DNA of 39,278 nt from DATDPY01 sp964395765. Its GTDB lineage: Bacteria; Bacteroidota; Bacteroidia; Cytophagales; Cyclobacteriaceae. A program made the position numbers and the translations under genes. Location of the stretch: positions 1 to 39,278 of the forward strand of contig CAYNCU010000010.1 of NCBI GenBank assembly GCA_964395765.1. Reading direction: 5' to 3'. Positions 17,683-27,056 of this stretch are shown here, one piece after another (the stretch's first letter is position 1; every line of letters starts with the position of its first letter). The notes under the pieces were generated by a model. The model did no database searches, was not told the DNA's origin, and saw only the letters and a program-made list of their open reading frames with translations.

Positions 17683-18745
17683 GCTTTACTTCTCCTTCTT
17701 TTGAATGCAGCCGGGAACTCATCGTTTTCACCGACGCAATAAAAGTTTTTACATTTTCTACCGGAGTTTCCGGCAGTATGCCATGCCCCAGGTTGAAGAT
17801 ATGACCCGGGCCGCGGCCGAATTTATCCAGGATCTTTTTTACCTGATCACGAATGGAATCCTGTGAAGAAAATAAAGACACAGGATCCAGGTTTCCCTGC
17901 AAAGCTACTTTATTCCCAATCAATGACCGTACCTTCCCGATGTCAACGGTCCAGTCCAGACCTACAACATCGGCGCCGGCATTGGCAATTTTTTCCAGGG
18001 ATTGATTGCATCCTTTACAGAAAATAATAACCGGCGCATTCCTGGATTTAACACGGTCGGCAACGATATGAATATAGTTCAGTGAAAATTCTTCAAATAC
18101 ATCGGGCGACAGGATCCCGCCCCAGGTGTCGAATATTTGCACGACATCGGCTCCGTGATCAATTTGTGAACACAGATAATCTCCTGTTGCCTGGGCTAAT
18201 TTTATTAAAAGCTTGTGGGCAAGACCGGGATCGGAATAAACCAGATTTTTAGCGTTTATAAAATCCTTGCTTCCCTTGCCTTCCACCATATAAGTTAATA
18301 ATGTCCAGGGCGAACCTGAAAAACCGATCAAAGGAACCCGACCGTCAAGATTTTTTTTGGCTACCCGGATTGCGTTCATCACATAACCGAGTTCTTTTTC
18401 AGGGTCGGGGATTTCCAGGGCATTGATATCGGATGCTGACCGTACCGGGCTTTCAAACCGCGGACCGCCTTTGCCTTCTTCAACGAATAATTTCATGCCC
18501 ATGGCTTCCGGCACCACCAGGATATCGGAAAAAATTATAGCCGCATCCACCCCTAATATATCCACAGGTTGGAGGGTGACCTCGGCGGCAAGATCCGGAG
18601 TTTTACAAAGCGTCAGGAAGTCGGTTTTTTCACGAACAGCACGGTATTCCGGTAAATACCGTCCTGCCTGGCGCATAAACCATACCGGCGTCCTTTCAAC
18701 CGGCTCCCTTCTGCAGGCTTTTAATATCAGGTCATTTTTTATCAT
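17669..18745 (-). CDS. hemE: Uroporphyrinogen decarboxylase
   Basis: HemE removes four acetate carboxyls from uroporphyrinogen III to give coproporphyrinogen III, and needs no cofactor. It has 358 residues. The diagnostic MRQAGRYLPEYR is at residues 24-35, followed by the substrate aspartate in IIFSDILVVPEAMGM. GFSGSPWTLLTYMVEG and NLGHGILPETPVENV are also conserved. It overlaps hemD by four bases (ATGA) upstream and hemN by 14 downstream, placing it in the tight core of the operon. Confidence 0.98.
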   Translation of the reverse strand: MIKNDLILKACRREPVERTPVWFMRQAGRYLPEYRAVREKTDFLTLCKTPDLAAEVTLQPVDILGVDAAIIFSDILVVPEAMGMKLFVEEGKGGPRFESPVRSASDINALEIPDPEKELGYVMNAIRVAKKNLDGRVPLIGFSGSPWTLLTYMVEGKGSKDFINAKNLVYSDPGLAHKLLIKLAQATGDYLCSQIDHGADVVQIFDTWGGILSPDVFEEFSLNYIHIVADRVKSRNAPVIIFCKGCNQSLEKIANAGADVVGLDWTVDIGKVRSLIGNKVALQGNLDPVSLFSSQDSIRDQVKKILDKFGRGPGHIFNLGHGILPETPVENVKTFIASVKTMSSRLHSKEGEVKHETI

Positions 18746-19557
18746 GCAAGCCCTTTCTCTTTTCCCTTTAATTTATAATAATCAACAATTGCCATAGCCA
18801 GATGTTCAGAAGTAGCTTCCCTGGCTATTATTCCCGGATTTAATCCAACGGATTCCGCCGCCTGTGCCGTCGTGGATCCTATTACCGCGACAATGCAGGA
18901 GGGTGGGATAGTCATCACCTTAAGAAAATTGCGAATACTGGAAGGGCTGAAAAAGGTAACAACATCAAAATATTTGTTTTTTGCTTCCGATAAAAACCTT
19001 TCAATATCTTCCTTATCGGGTTCCGAATTCGCGTAAACTGTTAAATCGGTTACCTGAAAGCCCGATTCATTTAATAGGTCGGCCAGTTCATGATTTCCAA
19101 GATTTCCATGCGGAAAGAGAACTCGGCTGCCTTTCCGGGCTTTTCTGATAATAGCGTTTGCCAGTTCCCGTCCGTTAAATTCTGCGCTGATCACTTCAGC
19201 CTGAATTCCCCATTCTTTTACCGTATCACGTGTTTTTGGTCCGATTGCAAATATTTTTTTTGAAGCCACCCGGTTTCTGATCGTATCCGGCAATTTTTTC
19301 ATAAAAAAATTTACGGCGTTCGTGCTATTGAAAACGACAATATCGTAACTGTTAAAATTCCCGATACAATTATTGAGTTCTTCAGCGTTTCCTCCTTCCG
19401 TTATTTTTATGGACGGAAATTCCATTATTCCGGCGCCATAGGATTTCAGGCAGGAAATAAACGCCGCAGATTTTCCTTTCGGCCGGGTCACAAGTACGGT
19501 GATGCCGCTTAAAAGGACATTACTATTTTGTTTAATATCGGCTTGCAGCTTTTTCAA
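18742..19557 (-). CDS. hemD: Uroporphyrinogen-III synthase
   Basis: HemD closes hydroxymethylbilane with ring-D inversion to uroporphyrinogen III. The family is very divergent in sequence. The call rests on the 271-residue length, the two-lobed pattern with VLVTRPKGKSAAF at the start, DIVVFNSTNAVNFF near residue 75, IFAIGPKTRDTVKEWG near 110, VTFFSPSSIRNFL near 205 and VAVIGSTTAQAAESVG near 228, and on its position between hemC and hemE with four-base overlaps on both sides. The first 20 residues look like an unstructured extension. Confidence 0.93.
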   Translation of the reverse strand: MKKLQADIKQNSNVLLSGITVLVTRPKGKSAAFISCLKSYGAGIMEFPSIKITEGGNAEELNNCIGNFNSYDIVVFNSTNAVNFFMKKLPDTIRNRVASKKIFAIGPKTRDTVKEWGIQAEVISAEFNGRELANAIIRKARKGSRVLFPHGNLGNHELADLLNESGFQVTDLTVYANSEPDKEDIERFLSEAKNKYFDVVTFFSPSSIRNFLKVMTIPPSCIVAVIGSTTAQAAESVGLNPGIIAREATSEHLAMAIVDYYKLKGKEKGLA

Positions 19558-20531
19558 TTTTTTCCCTGATTTCTTATTTCATCCAGGATTTTCCCTGCTC
19601 CTTTTTCAATCAGTTTTTCAGCCAGTTGGATTCCCAGGTTTTCATAATCATCCGATGCACCCGAAACTGAATCCCTGATTAATTCCTCCCCCTTTAGATC
19701 ACCGACGATAGCCTGGACAGAAAGATGGTTGCCAGTCATGGCGGCATAGGCGCCAATCGGTATCTGGCATCCGCCTTCAAGGTGACGCAATAAGGCTCGT
19801 TCAGCAAAAGTGGCAATATGGGTAGGCTCGTGATCCAGTGAATTCACAATGGATAGGATCGACGGATCATTCCTTCTTGATAAGATTCCAATCGCCCCCT
19901 GCCCGACAGCGGGTAAAATAACCGATACAGGAATAATCTCTCCGATAACGTCCTTCATCCCCAGCCTGGATACACCGGCATAGGCCAGAATCATTCCGGT
20001 CCATGAAGATTCTGTCAGCTTATTAATTCGGGTATTCAGGTTGCCACGGATCTCTTTTATAGTCAGGTCGGGACGGAGATGCAGCAATTGACAACGTCTT
20101 CGCAAACTCCCGGTGGCCACTTCTCCTCCAACAGGAATATCTTTCATCTTGCGATGGGGAGAACGAGGATTAGGTATGAAAATATCCCGAACATCTTCGC
20201 GGCGAAGGACAGCCGAAATGATCAACTCTTCGGAAATTTCAGTTGGAATATCTTTCAGGCTGTGTACGGCTATATCGATCTCCTTTTCCAACAGGGCTAT
20301 ATCCAACTCTTTGGTGAATAAGCCCTTATCGCCGATTTTTGACAAAGGGGAATCCAGTATTTTATCCCCAGTAGTTTTAACTTTTTTTATTTCAACATCA
20401 ATATCCGGAAACCTGCTTTTCAGTAGTTCGCCTACATGCCGGGCCTGCCAGAGGGCCAGTTCGCTGCCACGTGTGCCAATGATTATTTTAGCCGCTCGGG
20501 TAGTTTTCCTGTTATTTTTTTGCAGACCCAT
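19554..20531 (-). CDS. hemC: Hydroxymethylbilane synthase (porphobilinogen deaminase)
   Basis: HemC polymerises four porphobilinogens. It has 325 residues. IGTRGSELALWQA (18-30), KTTGDKILD, GDKGLFTKELD and HSLKDIPTE (90-98) are the substrate and catalytic segments, and Cys255 in LEGGCQIPIGAY carries the dipyrromethane cofactor. The N-terminus is about 15 residues longer than usual and basic (NNRKTTRAAK), and it overlaps the end of hemA by 20 bases. No closer Met exists, so this start or a non-ATG codon near residue 15 must be used. It overlaps hemD by four bases. Confidence 0.97.
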   Translation of the reverse strand: MGLQKNNRKTTRAAKIIIGTRGSELALWQARHVGELLKSRFPDIDVEIKKVKTTGDKILDSPLSKIGDKGLFTKELDIALLEKEIDIAVHSLKDIPTEISEELIISAVLRREDVRDIFIPNPRSPHRKMKDIPVGGEVATGSLRRRCQLLHLRPDLTIKEIRGNLNTRINKLTESSWTGMILAYAGVSRLGMKDVIGEIIPVSVILPAVGQGAIGILSRRNDPSILSIVNSLDHEPTHIATFAERALLRHLEGGCQIPIGAYAAMTGNHLSVQAIVGDLKGEELIRDSVSGASDDYENLGIQLAEKLIEKGAGKILDEIRNQGKN

Positions 20532-21810
20532 CCGCCTTTCCGTTCAATCCGAATAGTTTTCTTACCAATTGTATTTTCAATTCCTTTTGTTGCTGGGTTT
20601 CGTCAATGCCGTTTCTCAATTCCGTAGCCGGCAGCTGGATCAGTCTGTGAATGATCCGCCGGGTCAGGTGGTTAACAAGATCCTTGTCCTCCTCCCTGAA
20701 TTTATTGATGTGATAATTTAACTCTTCACTCCTGATACTTTCATATACCGATTCCAGTTCATCAACCAGCGGTACCACCGAGTGAGACCGGCACCACCGG
20801 GCAAACTCTTCCATTTCTTCGTCGATGATGGCATTTACCTCAGGAATGCATTTTTGCCGGTTTTGCATGCTTTGGTCTACAATGGCTGAAAGGGAATCCA
20901 TATCGTGAAGGAAAACATTCCCGATGGAATTGATGGAAGGATCGATATTTCTCGGTACGCCAATGTCGATAATCAACAAGGGCGAATGTCTTCGACGGGC
21001 TAATATGGCGCTCAATTGTTCCCTGTTGATCACATAGTCATGACTGTTTATGGATGATATTACGATATCGGTATGTATTAACTGCTGTTCCAATTGATCC
21101 AAAGGTATTGCTTTGGCGCCCAGGTGTTCGGCAAGATCTTCGGCTTTCTGCAAGGTACGGTTGCAGATATATAAATGTTGTATTCCCCGTGCTACAAGAT
21201 TTTTGGCAGTCAGTTCACCGGTTTCCCCCGCCCCGATCAGGAGGGCCGATTTCTCCTCCAGGTTGAAATATATCTTGGCCGCCAAGTCAACAGCGGCATA
21301 ACTTACTGATACTGCCCCCTTCGTAATATCCGTTTCCGTTTTACTTCGTTTTCCGGTATGGATGGCCACATGCAACAACTTATTAAGAATAGGACCGTTG
21401 GTTTTCAATTCGGAAGCAAGGTTATAATGCTGCCGTACCTGGTTCAGGATCTGTACGTCACCGATGATCATGGAATCCAGACCGGTGGCAACTTCCAGCA
21501 TGTGACGGCCGGCCGCCATATTTTTAACCCGGTAAAAATGTTTCGGAAGAAATTCGGCCCCGGGTTTTGCCGCCCGGATCAGACGTTGTTCTATTTCATG
21601 ATAAAATTCTTCATCCGTACCGTAGGGATGTACCTTTTTAGGAACGCCGTATAATTCGGTGCGATTGCAGGTGGATACGATAAAACATTCATCAAAAAAC
21701 TCTTTTAGATAAGCGGGCAAGAGTTCGCGTATAGCGGCATCGGATAGCCAGAGTTTTTCCCTGGTTTCTAAATCGGCGGTTTTATGATTGATTCCGAGCA
21801 GGTATAGCAT
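20512..21810 (-). CDS. hemA: Glutamyl-tRNA reductase
   Basis: HemA reduces glutamyl-tRNA(Glu) to glutamate-1-semialdehyde with NADPH, the first committed and usually regulated step. It has 432 residues. The catalytic Cys48 is in IVSTCNRTELYG, the substrate loop ATGLDSMIIGD is near 120, the NADPH fold is LLIGAGETGELTAKNL near 190, and the C-terminal dimerisation helix region follows residue 310. The N-terminal lysine-rich degron of enteric HemA is not evident. It begins eight bases after hemX and overlaps hemC. HemX-type proteins are known to lower HemA level in Bacillus, so coupling here may matter. Confidence 0.98.
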   Translation of the reverse strand: MLYLLGINHKTADLETREKLWLSDAAIRELLPAYLKEFFDECFIVSTCNRTELYGVPKKVHPYGTDEEFYHEIEQRLIRAAKPGAEFLPKHFYRVKNMAAGRHMLEVATGLDSMIIGDVQILNQVRQHYNLASELKTNGPILNKLLHVAIHTGKRSKTETDITKGAVSVSYAAVDLAAKIYFNLEEKSALLIGAGETGELTAKNLVARGIQHLYICNRTLQKAEDLAEHLGAKAIPLDQLEQQLIHTDIVISSINSHDYVINREQLSAILARRRHSPLLIIDIGVPRNIDPSINSIGNVFLHDMDSLSAIVDQSMQNRQKCIPEVNAIIDEEMEEFARWCRSHSVVPLVDELESVYESIRSEELNYHINKFREEDKDLVNHLTRRIIHRLIQLPATELRNGIDETQQQKELKIQLVRKLFGLNGKADGSAKK

Positions 21811-21818
21811 AATCTATT

Positions 21819-22643
21819 TCAAAAAAACCTGTGAAAGGTTTTAAAGTACAAATTCAATAACGTTAATGAAATTAATATTATAACGAAAGCGGATATGGCA
21901 AATCGCATAATCTGCATACCGCTGCCTCTTCCGCCGCGGATTAAGAACAAGCCGACACCGTAAATGATCCAGACGATGATGCTTCCTACCAGTTTGGGAT
22001 CGAATATGGAATAATTATCGATAACCACCGGCAGCCAGAGAATTCCAATTACGATAGCAATGCTCAGTAATACAAAGCCGAATAAGATCGATAACCGCGT
22101 CAGTTGTTCCAGGTGTTCAAGATTGGGTAAGCGGTCGAAAAAAACGCCCATCTTTTTTGATTTAAGATTATTATACTGGACGAGATATAACAGCCCGTAA
22201 ACTGCGGCAATGGTAAATGCCGAATACCCGATCAGGGCACTCAGTACGTGGATGCCAAGGATGTAGCTTCTGAGTTGGGGAGGTACTTCAAGAACATCTT
22301 CAATGAAAATACTGGAAATAGTCTGGAAAATTAGCGCTAGGGTCAATATCAGGACACCCGTGTTTTTAAGGCCCGTAATGATCTCGATAACCCGGTAGGA
22401 TGCCGCAATGGCAAATGCCAGCAGGCAGAACATATCAAAAACTGTAATGATCGGGGGATGATCCAGGAAAATGGTCCTTGATATAAGGTAAACGAGGTGT
22501 ATTGTCAGGGTAATTAATAAAAGGGGCGTTTTGAACTTTCGGGCAGCCTGTTTTTTGGAAAAAAATGCGGTCGTATAAACTATAACGGTAACTAAATAGG
22601 AAAAAGGAAGTATCCAGTTAAGCGCCTCATTTAGTGTTTTCAT
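21819..22643 (-). CDS. hemX: HemX/CcsA-like integral membrane protein
   Basis: This 274-residue protein has about eight hydrophobic segments in the CcsA/CcmC (cytochrome c assembly) fold. It keeps one conserved His segment (HVLSALIGYSAFTIAAVYGLLYL near residue 130). The tryptophan-rich heme-handling motif of true CcsA proteins, WGxxWxWDPK, is reduced to DNYSIFDPKLVGSIIVW, which argues for HemX rather than a cytochrome c synthetase. In Bacillus, HemX lowers the level of HemA. The gene is first in the operon, eight bases before hemA, in the same order as Bacillus hemAXCDBL genes but with hemX first. Function here is inferred from family and position. Confidence 0.82.
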   Translation of the reverse strand: MKTLNEALNWILPFSYLVTVIVYTTAFFSKKQAARKFKTPLLLITLTIHLVYLISRTIFLDHPPIITVFDMFCLLAFAIAASYRVIEIITGLKNTGVLILTLALIFQTISSIFIEDVLEVPPQLRSYILGIHVLSALIGYSAFTIAAVYGLLYLVQYNNLKSKKMGVFFDRLPNLEHLEQLTRLSILFGFVLLSIAIVIGILWLPVVIDNYSIFDPKLVGSIIVWIIYGVGLFLIRGGRGSGMQIMRFAISAFVIILISLTLLNLYFKTFHRFF

Positions 22644-22677
22644 CTGTAATTATTCGCATCATAATACCAATGGTTGA

Positions 22678-22708
22678 CAAAAATAGCCAACAAATGAGCG
22701 AAAGCCAA
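22678..22708 (-). promoter_or_regulatory. Promoter of the heme operon, Bacteroidota type
   Basis: On the minus strand: TTG (complement of 22706-22708), exactly 20 bases, then TATTTTTG (complement of 22678-22685), a perfect TAnnTTTG box. Transcription would begin near 22671, giving a leader of about 28 bases before the hemX ATG at 22643. A short GGTTG/CCAAC dyad flanks the -7 box and could bind a regulator. Confidence 0.65.
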
Positions 22709-22802
22709 TGATGTAAATCAGGTTAAAAACCGGGTTTCAGGATAGTTTTAGGGGTTTTTCGCTTAAAAGATTAAAAATAAACCAACCGGATGGCATAATA
22801 AA

Positions 22803-23459
22803 TTATAAATCCAGAGCCGTATTCAAGTAATCATTCAACGGTTTAACCGCCTTGAAGGATTTCATGACCTCTCTTAAAAATTTCGGTTCAGTTACTTCCT
22901 TATCCGTAAATCCCCGTACCACAATATAGCTTTTAAATTTCAGCAGACCGGCATTCGGATGATCTTCGGGGTACCCTTTGGGTGTCCGGCTTAGTTGATC
23001 TCCCACCAGTTCACCGAAATATTTTTTAAAATCCTTTGATTTCATGAATGCATGAAGAGGCGCCGGATTGTAATCGATTTCCTGACGTATTTTTTTCAGA
23101 ACATCCGGATCGGGCATATAAATTCCGCCTGCTATGATCGATTCGTTGCCGGGCTGGATATGAAAATAATACACCCCCAGAGGAGATTTTTTCCCGCCGG
23201 GAGAAATTACTGCGCCGAAGTTTTCCTTGTAAGGCCTTTTATCGTTGCTGAAACGTATATCCCTGTTAATGCGGAACAGGCAATCCTTCGCCCGCAGGTT
23301 GGCGATGTCGGGTTCAAAGAGACTTATCTCGCTGATGAGGTTTTCAATGGTTTTAATAAATTCTTCTCTAAGCTTCTGGTATTGATCCCGGTGGGCATCA
23401 AACCATAATTTGTTATTGTTTTTTTTGAGATTTCTTAAGAAAGTGAGTATTTCTTTCAT
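22803..23459 (-). CDS. DUF2461 (TIGR02453) family protein
   Basis: This 218-residue cytosolic protein is of unknown function. DUF2461 hallmarks are visible: FLRNLKKNNNKLWFDAHRDQY near the start, LFRINRDIRFSNDKRPYKENFG (about 62-83) and YYFHIQPGNESIIAGGIYMPD (about 97-117). It starts two bases after murF and is certainly cotranscribed with it. The family has no established activity; the conserved RDxRFSxDKxPYK stretch looks like a binding or catalytic site. No signal peptide or membrane segment is seen. Confidence 0.9.
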   Translation of the reverse strand: MKEILTFLRNLKKNNNKLWFDAHRDQYQKLREEFIKTIENLISEISLFEPDIANLRAKDCLFRINRDIRFSNDKRPYKENFGAVISPGGKKSPLGVYYFHIQPGNESIIAGGIYMPDPDVLKKIRQEIDYNPAPLHAFMKSKDFKKYFGELVGDQLSRTPKGYPEDHPNAGLLKFKSYIVVRGFTDKEVTEPKFLREVMKSFKAVKPLNDYLNTALDL

Positions 23460-23461
23460 GG

Positions 23462-24745
23462 TCAGTTGATATGGTTTATTACGGTTTCCAGTTGCATCCC
23501 TCTTGAAGCTTTAATTAAAATGGCTGTGTTTTCAAAATGTTTTCCGGCGAGGTAGTTCTCAAGCAAATTTTTATTTTCAAAGTAATGTGATTCCTTATAG
23601 GTTTTATGGGCGGCCGCCATCTCAGGACCGCAGAAGAGCGTTTCATCAAGGGAAATAGCTGCAGTCAATTTTCCGATGCGAGCATGTTCTTCCTGTGATA
23701 TATTTCCTAATTCCAGCATATCCCCGAGAATCGCCAACTTATGCGTGGCGGATATTCGTTTCAGTGTATCAAGTGCTGCCTCCATGGATGAGGGATTTGC
23801 ATTATACGCGTCCATGATGATGATATTACTTCCTTTCCGGATCACCTGGGAACGCATGTTGGATGGGACGTATTCACTTACGGCTTTATGTGCAAGTTTT
23901 GCAGCAACGCCGAAAAATTTTCCGATGCACAGCGCCGCGGCAATATTATAAAAATTATATTCACCGATAAGCTTTGTATTAACGGTTTCTCCGTTTTCTG
24001 CACGGAAGGATACGTAAGGATCCGCGCTTAAAAATTCACAATGATAATAATCATTTCGGCCGGGGAAAAGAACCGGATCCGGGAACCGTTTTTTCAGGTT
24101 ATTCAGGATCGGGTTGGAAGTATTGATAAAAACTTTCCCTCCGCGTTTCAGCAAGTGATCAAACAATTCGGTTTTCGTTCTTAATACGCCGTCCATGCTG
24201 CCGAATCCTTCTATATGAGCCTTTCCGATATTGGTGATAATGCCATGATCGGGATCTGCGATATCACATAATTCCCGGATATCACCCGGCTTATTGGCTC
24301 CCATTTCAATCACTGCGATTTCAGTATTCGGGTGGATGGAGAGCAGTGTTAAAGGTACGCCGATGTGATTGTTCAGGTTACCCTGTGTGGCTATGGTATG
24401 GTATTTTTCAGATAAAATTAGATTGATCAGTTCCTTAGTAGTTGTTTTACCATTGGATCCTGTAATGGCAATTACGGGAATCAAAAACTGCTTCCTGTGA
24501 AAATTTCCCAACTCCTGTAAAGTTTTAAGTGAATTGTCAACGAGAATCATTCTTGATCCCGTATTGAACTTTTCATCATCGATAACTGCCCATGAAGCGC
24601 CTTTCTCCAAAGCCTGGACAGCGAACTGGTTGCCGTTGAAATTCGGACCCCGTAAAGCAAAAAATAAATCGCCCCGGTTTATTTTCCGTGAATCGGTTGT
24701 GACACCATTGCATTCAAGGTATTTCCGGTATAGCGATTCCTGCAT
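23462..24745 (-). CDS. murF: UDP-N-acetylmuramoyl-tripeptide--D-alanyl-D-alanine ligase
   Basis: MurF adds D-Ala-D-Ala to the UDP-MurNAc-tripeptide with ATP, the last cytosolic step of peptidoglycan precursor synthesis. It has 427 residues. The N-terminal domain has TDSRKINRGDLFFALRGPNFNG (UDP-substrate binding), the P-loop is GSNGKTTT at 96-103, then ATQGNLNNHIGVPLTLL, EMGANKPGDI and DAYNANPSSMEAAL with LGDMLELG. The last fits MurF and excludes MurC, MurD and MurE. It stands outside the dcw cluster, paired with a DUF2461 gene, and is divergent from the T9SS cargo gene. Confidence 0.97.
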   Translation of the reverse strand: MQESLYRKYLECNGVTTDSRKINRGDLFFALRGPNFNGNQFAVQALEKGASWAVIDDEKFNTGSRMILVDNSLKTLQELGNFHRKQFLIPVIAITGSNGKTTTKELINLILSEKYHTIATQGNLNNHIGVPLTLLSIHPNTEIAVIEMGANKPGDIRELCDIADPDHGIITNIGKAHIEGFGSMDGVLRTKTELFDHLLKRGGKVFINTSNPILNNLKKRFPDPVLFPGRNDYYHCEFLSADPYVSFRAENGETVNTKLIGEYNFYNIAAALCIGKFFGVAAKLAHKAVSEYVPSNMRSQVIRKGSNIIIMDAYNANPSSMEAALDTLKRISATHKLAILGDMLELGNISQEEHARIGKLTAAISLDETLFCGPEMAAAHKTYKESHYFENKNLLENYLAGKHFENTAILIKASRGMQLETVINHIN

Positions 24746-24785
24746 TCGATTCGTTTAATATATGAATAAGTAAAGGTAGATCCGG

Positions 24786-24793
24786 TAACTTTG
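24786..24793 (+). promoter_or_regulatory. Possible -7 box for the T9SS cargo gene
   Basis: TAACTTTG matches the TAnnTTTG consensus and lies 46 bases before the ATG at 24840. No TTG sits at the -33 distance, so this is a half-supported promoter. Confidence 0.4.
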
Positions 24794-24839
24794 TATCCCG
24801 TGGCACTAATCTAAAAAAAAAGACTTTTAAGCAGTCTCC

Positions 24840-27056
24840 ATGGTCAGGATTTTTATTGTCATATTGTTTTTATCTACCACTGTTGCCGTACGGGCCTTCT
24901 CACAGGCCACCTTGTATTATGATAATTCGGTGAAAGTATTCAAGGGAAATACCCCGCTACAGGATCCCTGGGCAGGGGGTATCAATGCCGGGCAGTTCGG
25001 TATGATCGATTTTAATGGCGATGGAATTAAAGACCTTGTGGTATACGACAGGACCTCCAATAGGTTGAATCTTTTCAGGTACGATTCCGGCAATTACGTT
25101 TTCGCCCCGGAGTACAATGATCTGTTTCCCGGTGATTTGTACGGTTTTGTCGTGATCAGAGATTATAATCGCGACGGCTTGCCGGATCTGTTCACTTCCG
25201 GGAAGCAGGGGCTGAAAGCATACCGGAACATTACGGAAAAAGGCGGTAAGTTGAAATTTGAAGTGGCCTCCGATCCGGTTTATACTTTGACCAATTCCGG
25301 CCTGCTGAATCTTGAAGTGAATTATACGGATATTCCTTCCATCGACGATATTGACGGCGACGGTGACCTCGATATCCTTGTCTATAATTTCGCCCTCGGC
25401 AAGGATATACGCTTTCATAAAAATATGAGTATGGAGGATTTCGGTAATCCTGATTCCCTGGATTTTAAACTGGTGGATCAGCGATGGGGCCAGTTCGAGG
25501 AATGTAACTGCGACCAGTTTGCTTTCACCACGCTGGGAGAAACCTGTGATAACCTGCAAAACGGAAGGACAAAGCATATAGGTGGAAAAAGCCTGCTTTT
25601 AATTGATATGAACGGCGACGGGGTTCAGGACCTCCTGATGGGTCATGAAAATTGCAATGAACTTTATTTTTTCCCCAATACCGGGACTAAAGAACAGGCC
25701 TTATTTACTTCTTTTACCGGTTTTTTCCCTGATACTCTGCAGGCGGCAACTCTTCCGGTATTCCCTTCCGGCTTCTATGATGATTTTGATCATGACGGTA
25801 TTAAAGACCTGGTGGTTTCTCCCAATGACATGAATAATCTTCTGAAAAATATCGATTACAGCAATTCAGTCTGGTTTTATAAAAATACCGGCAAGAATGA
25901 TAAACCATCGTTCCATTTAAAATCCAAAAATTTTCTGCAGGGACAAATGATCGACGTGGGGGAGAATGCAAAACCTTTGCTGACGGATGTGGATCATGAC
26001 GGCGACCTTGACCTTCTGGTGGCCGGTAACGGCTATTTATCCGGTGGCACTTATTATGGATATGTCACCTTCTATAAAAATTCAGGAACACAGGAATCCC
26101 CTGTATTTCAACTGGCTGACAGCGACTTCCTGAATTTATCATCCTTACGCCTCTATGATCTTTTTATTGCCGCTGCCGATTTCAACGGAGATGGGATTCC
26201 GGATTATTTTGTCAGTGGTACCGTCCCGTTCACGGATTCAGTGAGTTCAAGAATTGCTTACGTTTCTTCAGCGCCTGACCAGCCGGTTCAATTCAGATGG
26301 TCTTCGCCGGACCAGTTTAATGTGCCGCTCAATATTAATGACACGCCCTGTTTTACCGACGTGAATAATGACGGCCTGGTAGATGTTCTCGTGGGCAGGA
26401 ATACGGGCCGGCTCGATTATTACCGGAACGTAGGGAATAAATTATCGCCTACTTTCAGGCTTGAACAGAATGATTACCTGGGAATTATCGACAGCTATTA
26501 TGAATTTCGCAAAAACCTCGTTCCGTTTACCGCGGATATCGACCTTGATGGGAAAGACGACCTGATCACCAGTGATTACCTGGGTGAACTGTTTGTTTAT
26601 TTTGATTACAGGGGGGCTGCCAGTAAGGAACAAATGGGATTTTATAATCACCTGCTGGGAAAGGATGAGATATGGACACAGGGATACCAGACCTGGATCA
26701 CAGCAGGAAATCTGTATAAAGGAAAGTTCCCGGTAATAATCCTGGGCAACAAGCAGGGCGGCCTTACTTTTTACCGCCAGGAACTTCCGGGAACTTCCGA
26801 TGAGGAAAATATCTTAACCCTTCATGTTTATCCTAATCCCCTTCGCCAGTCTTCCGTATTCAATATCAAAGCAAGCCAGAGCGGCGACGCAGTTATTTAT
26901 TCCCTGTTGGGACAACCTGTATCTCCCTCATTACGGGTAACGGCGAATCGTGCCTTGCCCGTCGATATGGTGAATGTGCCCCAGGGTCTTTATATTGTCA
27001 GGGTGACCGACCTGCAGGGAAGAACTGTTTCTGCAAGATTAATGATCAATCGCTGA
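24840..27056 (+). CDS. Secreted FG-GAP/VCBS repeat protein with T9SS type A sorting domain
   Basis: This 738-residue protein is exported and passed to the type IX system. A signal peptide covers about residues 1-21 (hydrophobic FIVILFLSTTVAVRAFS). At least nine calcium-loop repeats of the form DxNxDGxxDxxV follow, for example DFNGDGIKDLVV, DYNRDGLPDLF, DIDGDGDLDILV, DMNGDGVQDLL, DVDHDGDLDLLV and DVNNDGLVDVLV, predicting a beta-propeller. Four cysteines (222, 224, 236, 272) are grouped in the middle and may form disulfides. The C-terminal 75 residues (VYPNPLRQ, GLYIVRV) are a Por secretion sorting domain. No enzyme domain is seen; a surface adhesin or scaffold role is possible. The stop overlaps the next start by one base. 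Confidence 0.9.
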   Translation: MVRIFIVILFLSTTVAVRAFSQATLYYDNSVKVFKGNTPLQDPWAGGINAGQFGMIDFNGDGIKDLVVYDRTSNRLNLFRYDSGNYVFAPEYNDLFPGDLYGFVVIRDYNRDGLPDLFTSGKQGLKAYRNITEKGGKLKFEVASDPVYTLTNSGLLNLEVNYTDIPSIDDIDGDGDLDILVYNFALGKDIRFHKNMSMEDFGNPDSLDFKLVDQRWGQFEECNCDQFAFTTLGETCDNLQNGRTKHIGGKSLLLIDMNGDGVQDLLMGHENCNELYFFPNTGTKEQALFTSFTGFFPDTLQAATLPVFPSGFYDDFDHDGIKDLVVSPNDMNNLLKNIDYSNSVWFYKNTGKNDKPSFHLKSKNFLQGQMIDVGENAKPLLTDVDHDGDLDLLVAGNGYLSGGTYYGYVTFYKNSGTQESPVFQLADSDFLNLSSLRLYDLFIAAADFNGDGIPDYFVSGTVPFTDSVSSRIAYVSSAPDQPVQFRWSSPDQFNVPLNINDTPCFTDVNNDGLVDVLVGRNTGRLDYYRNVGNKLSPTFRLEQNDYLGIIDSYYEFRKNLVPFTADIDLDGKDDLITSDYLGELFVYFDYRGAASKEQMGFYNHLLGKDEIWTQGYQTWITAGNLYKGKFPVIILGNKQGGLTFYRQELPGTSDEENILTLHVYPNPLRQSSVFNIKASQSGDAVIYSLLGQPVSPSLRVTANRALPVDMVNVPQGLYIVRVTDLQGRTVSARLMINR

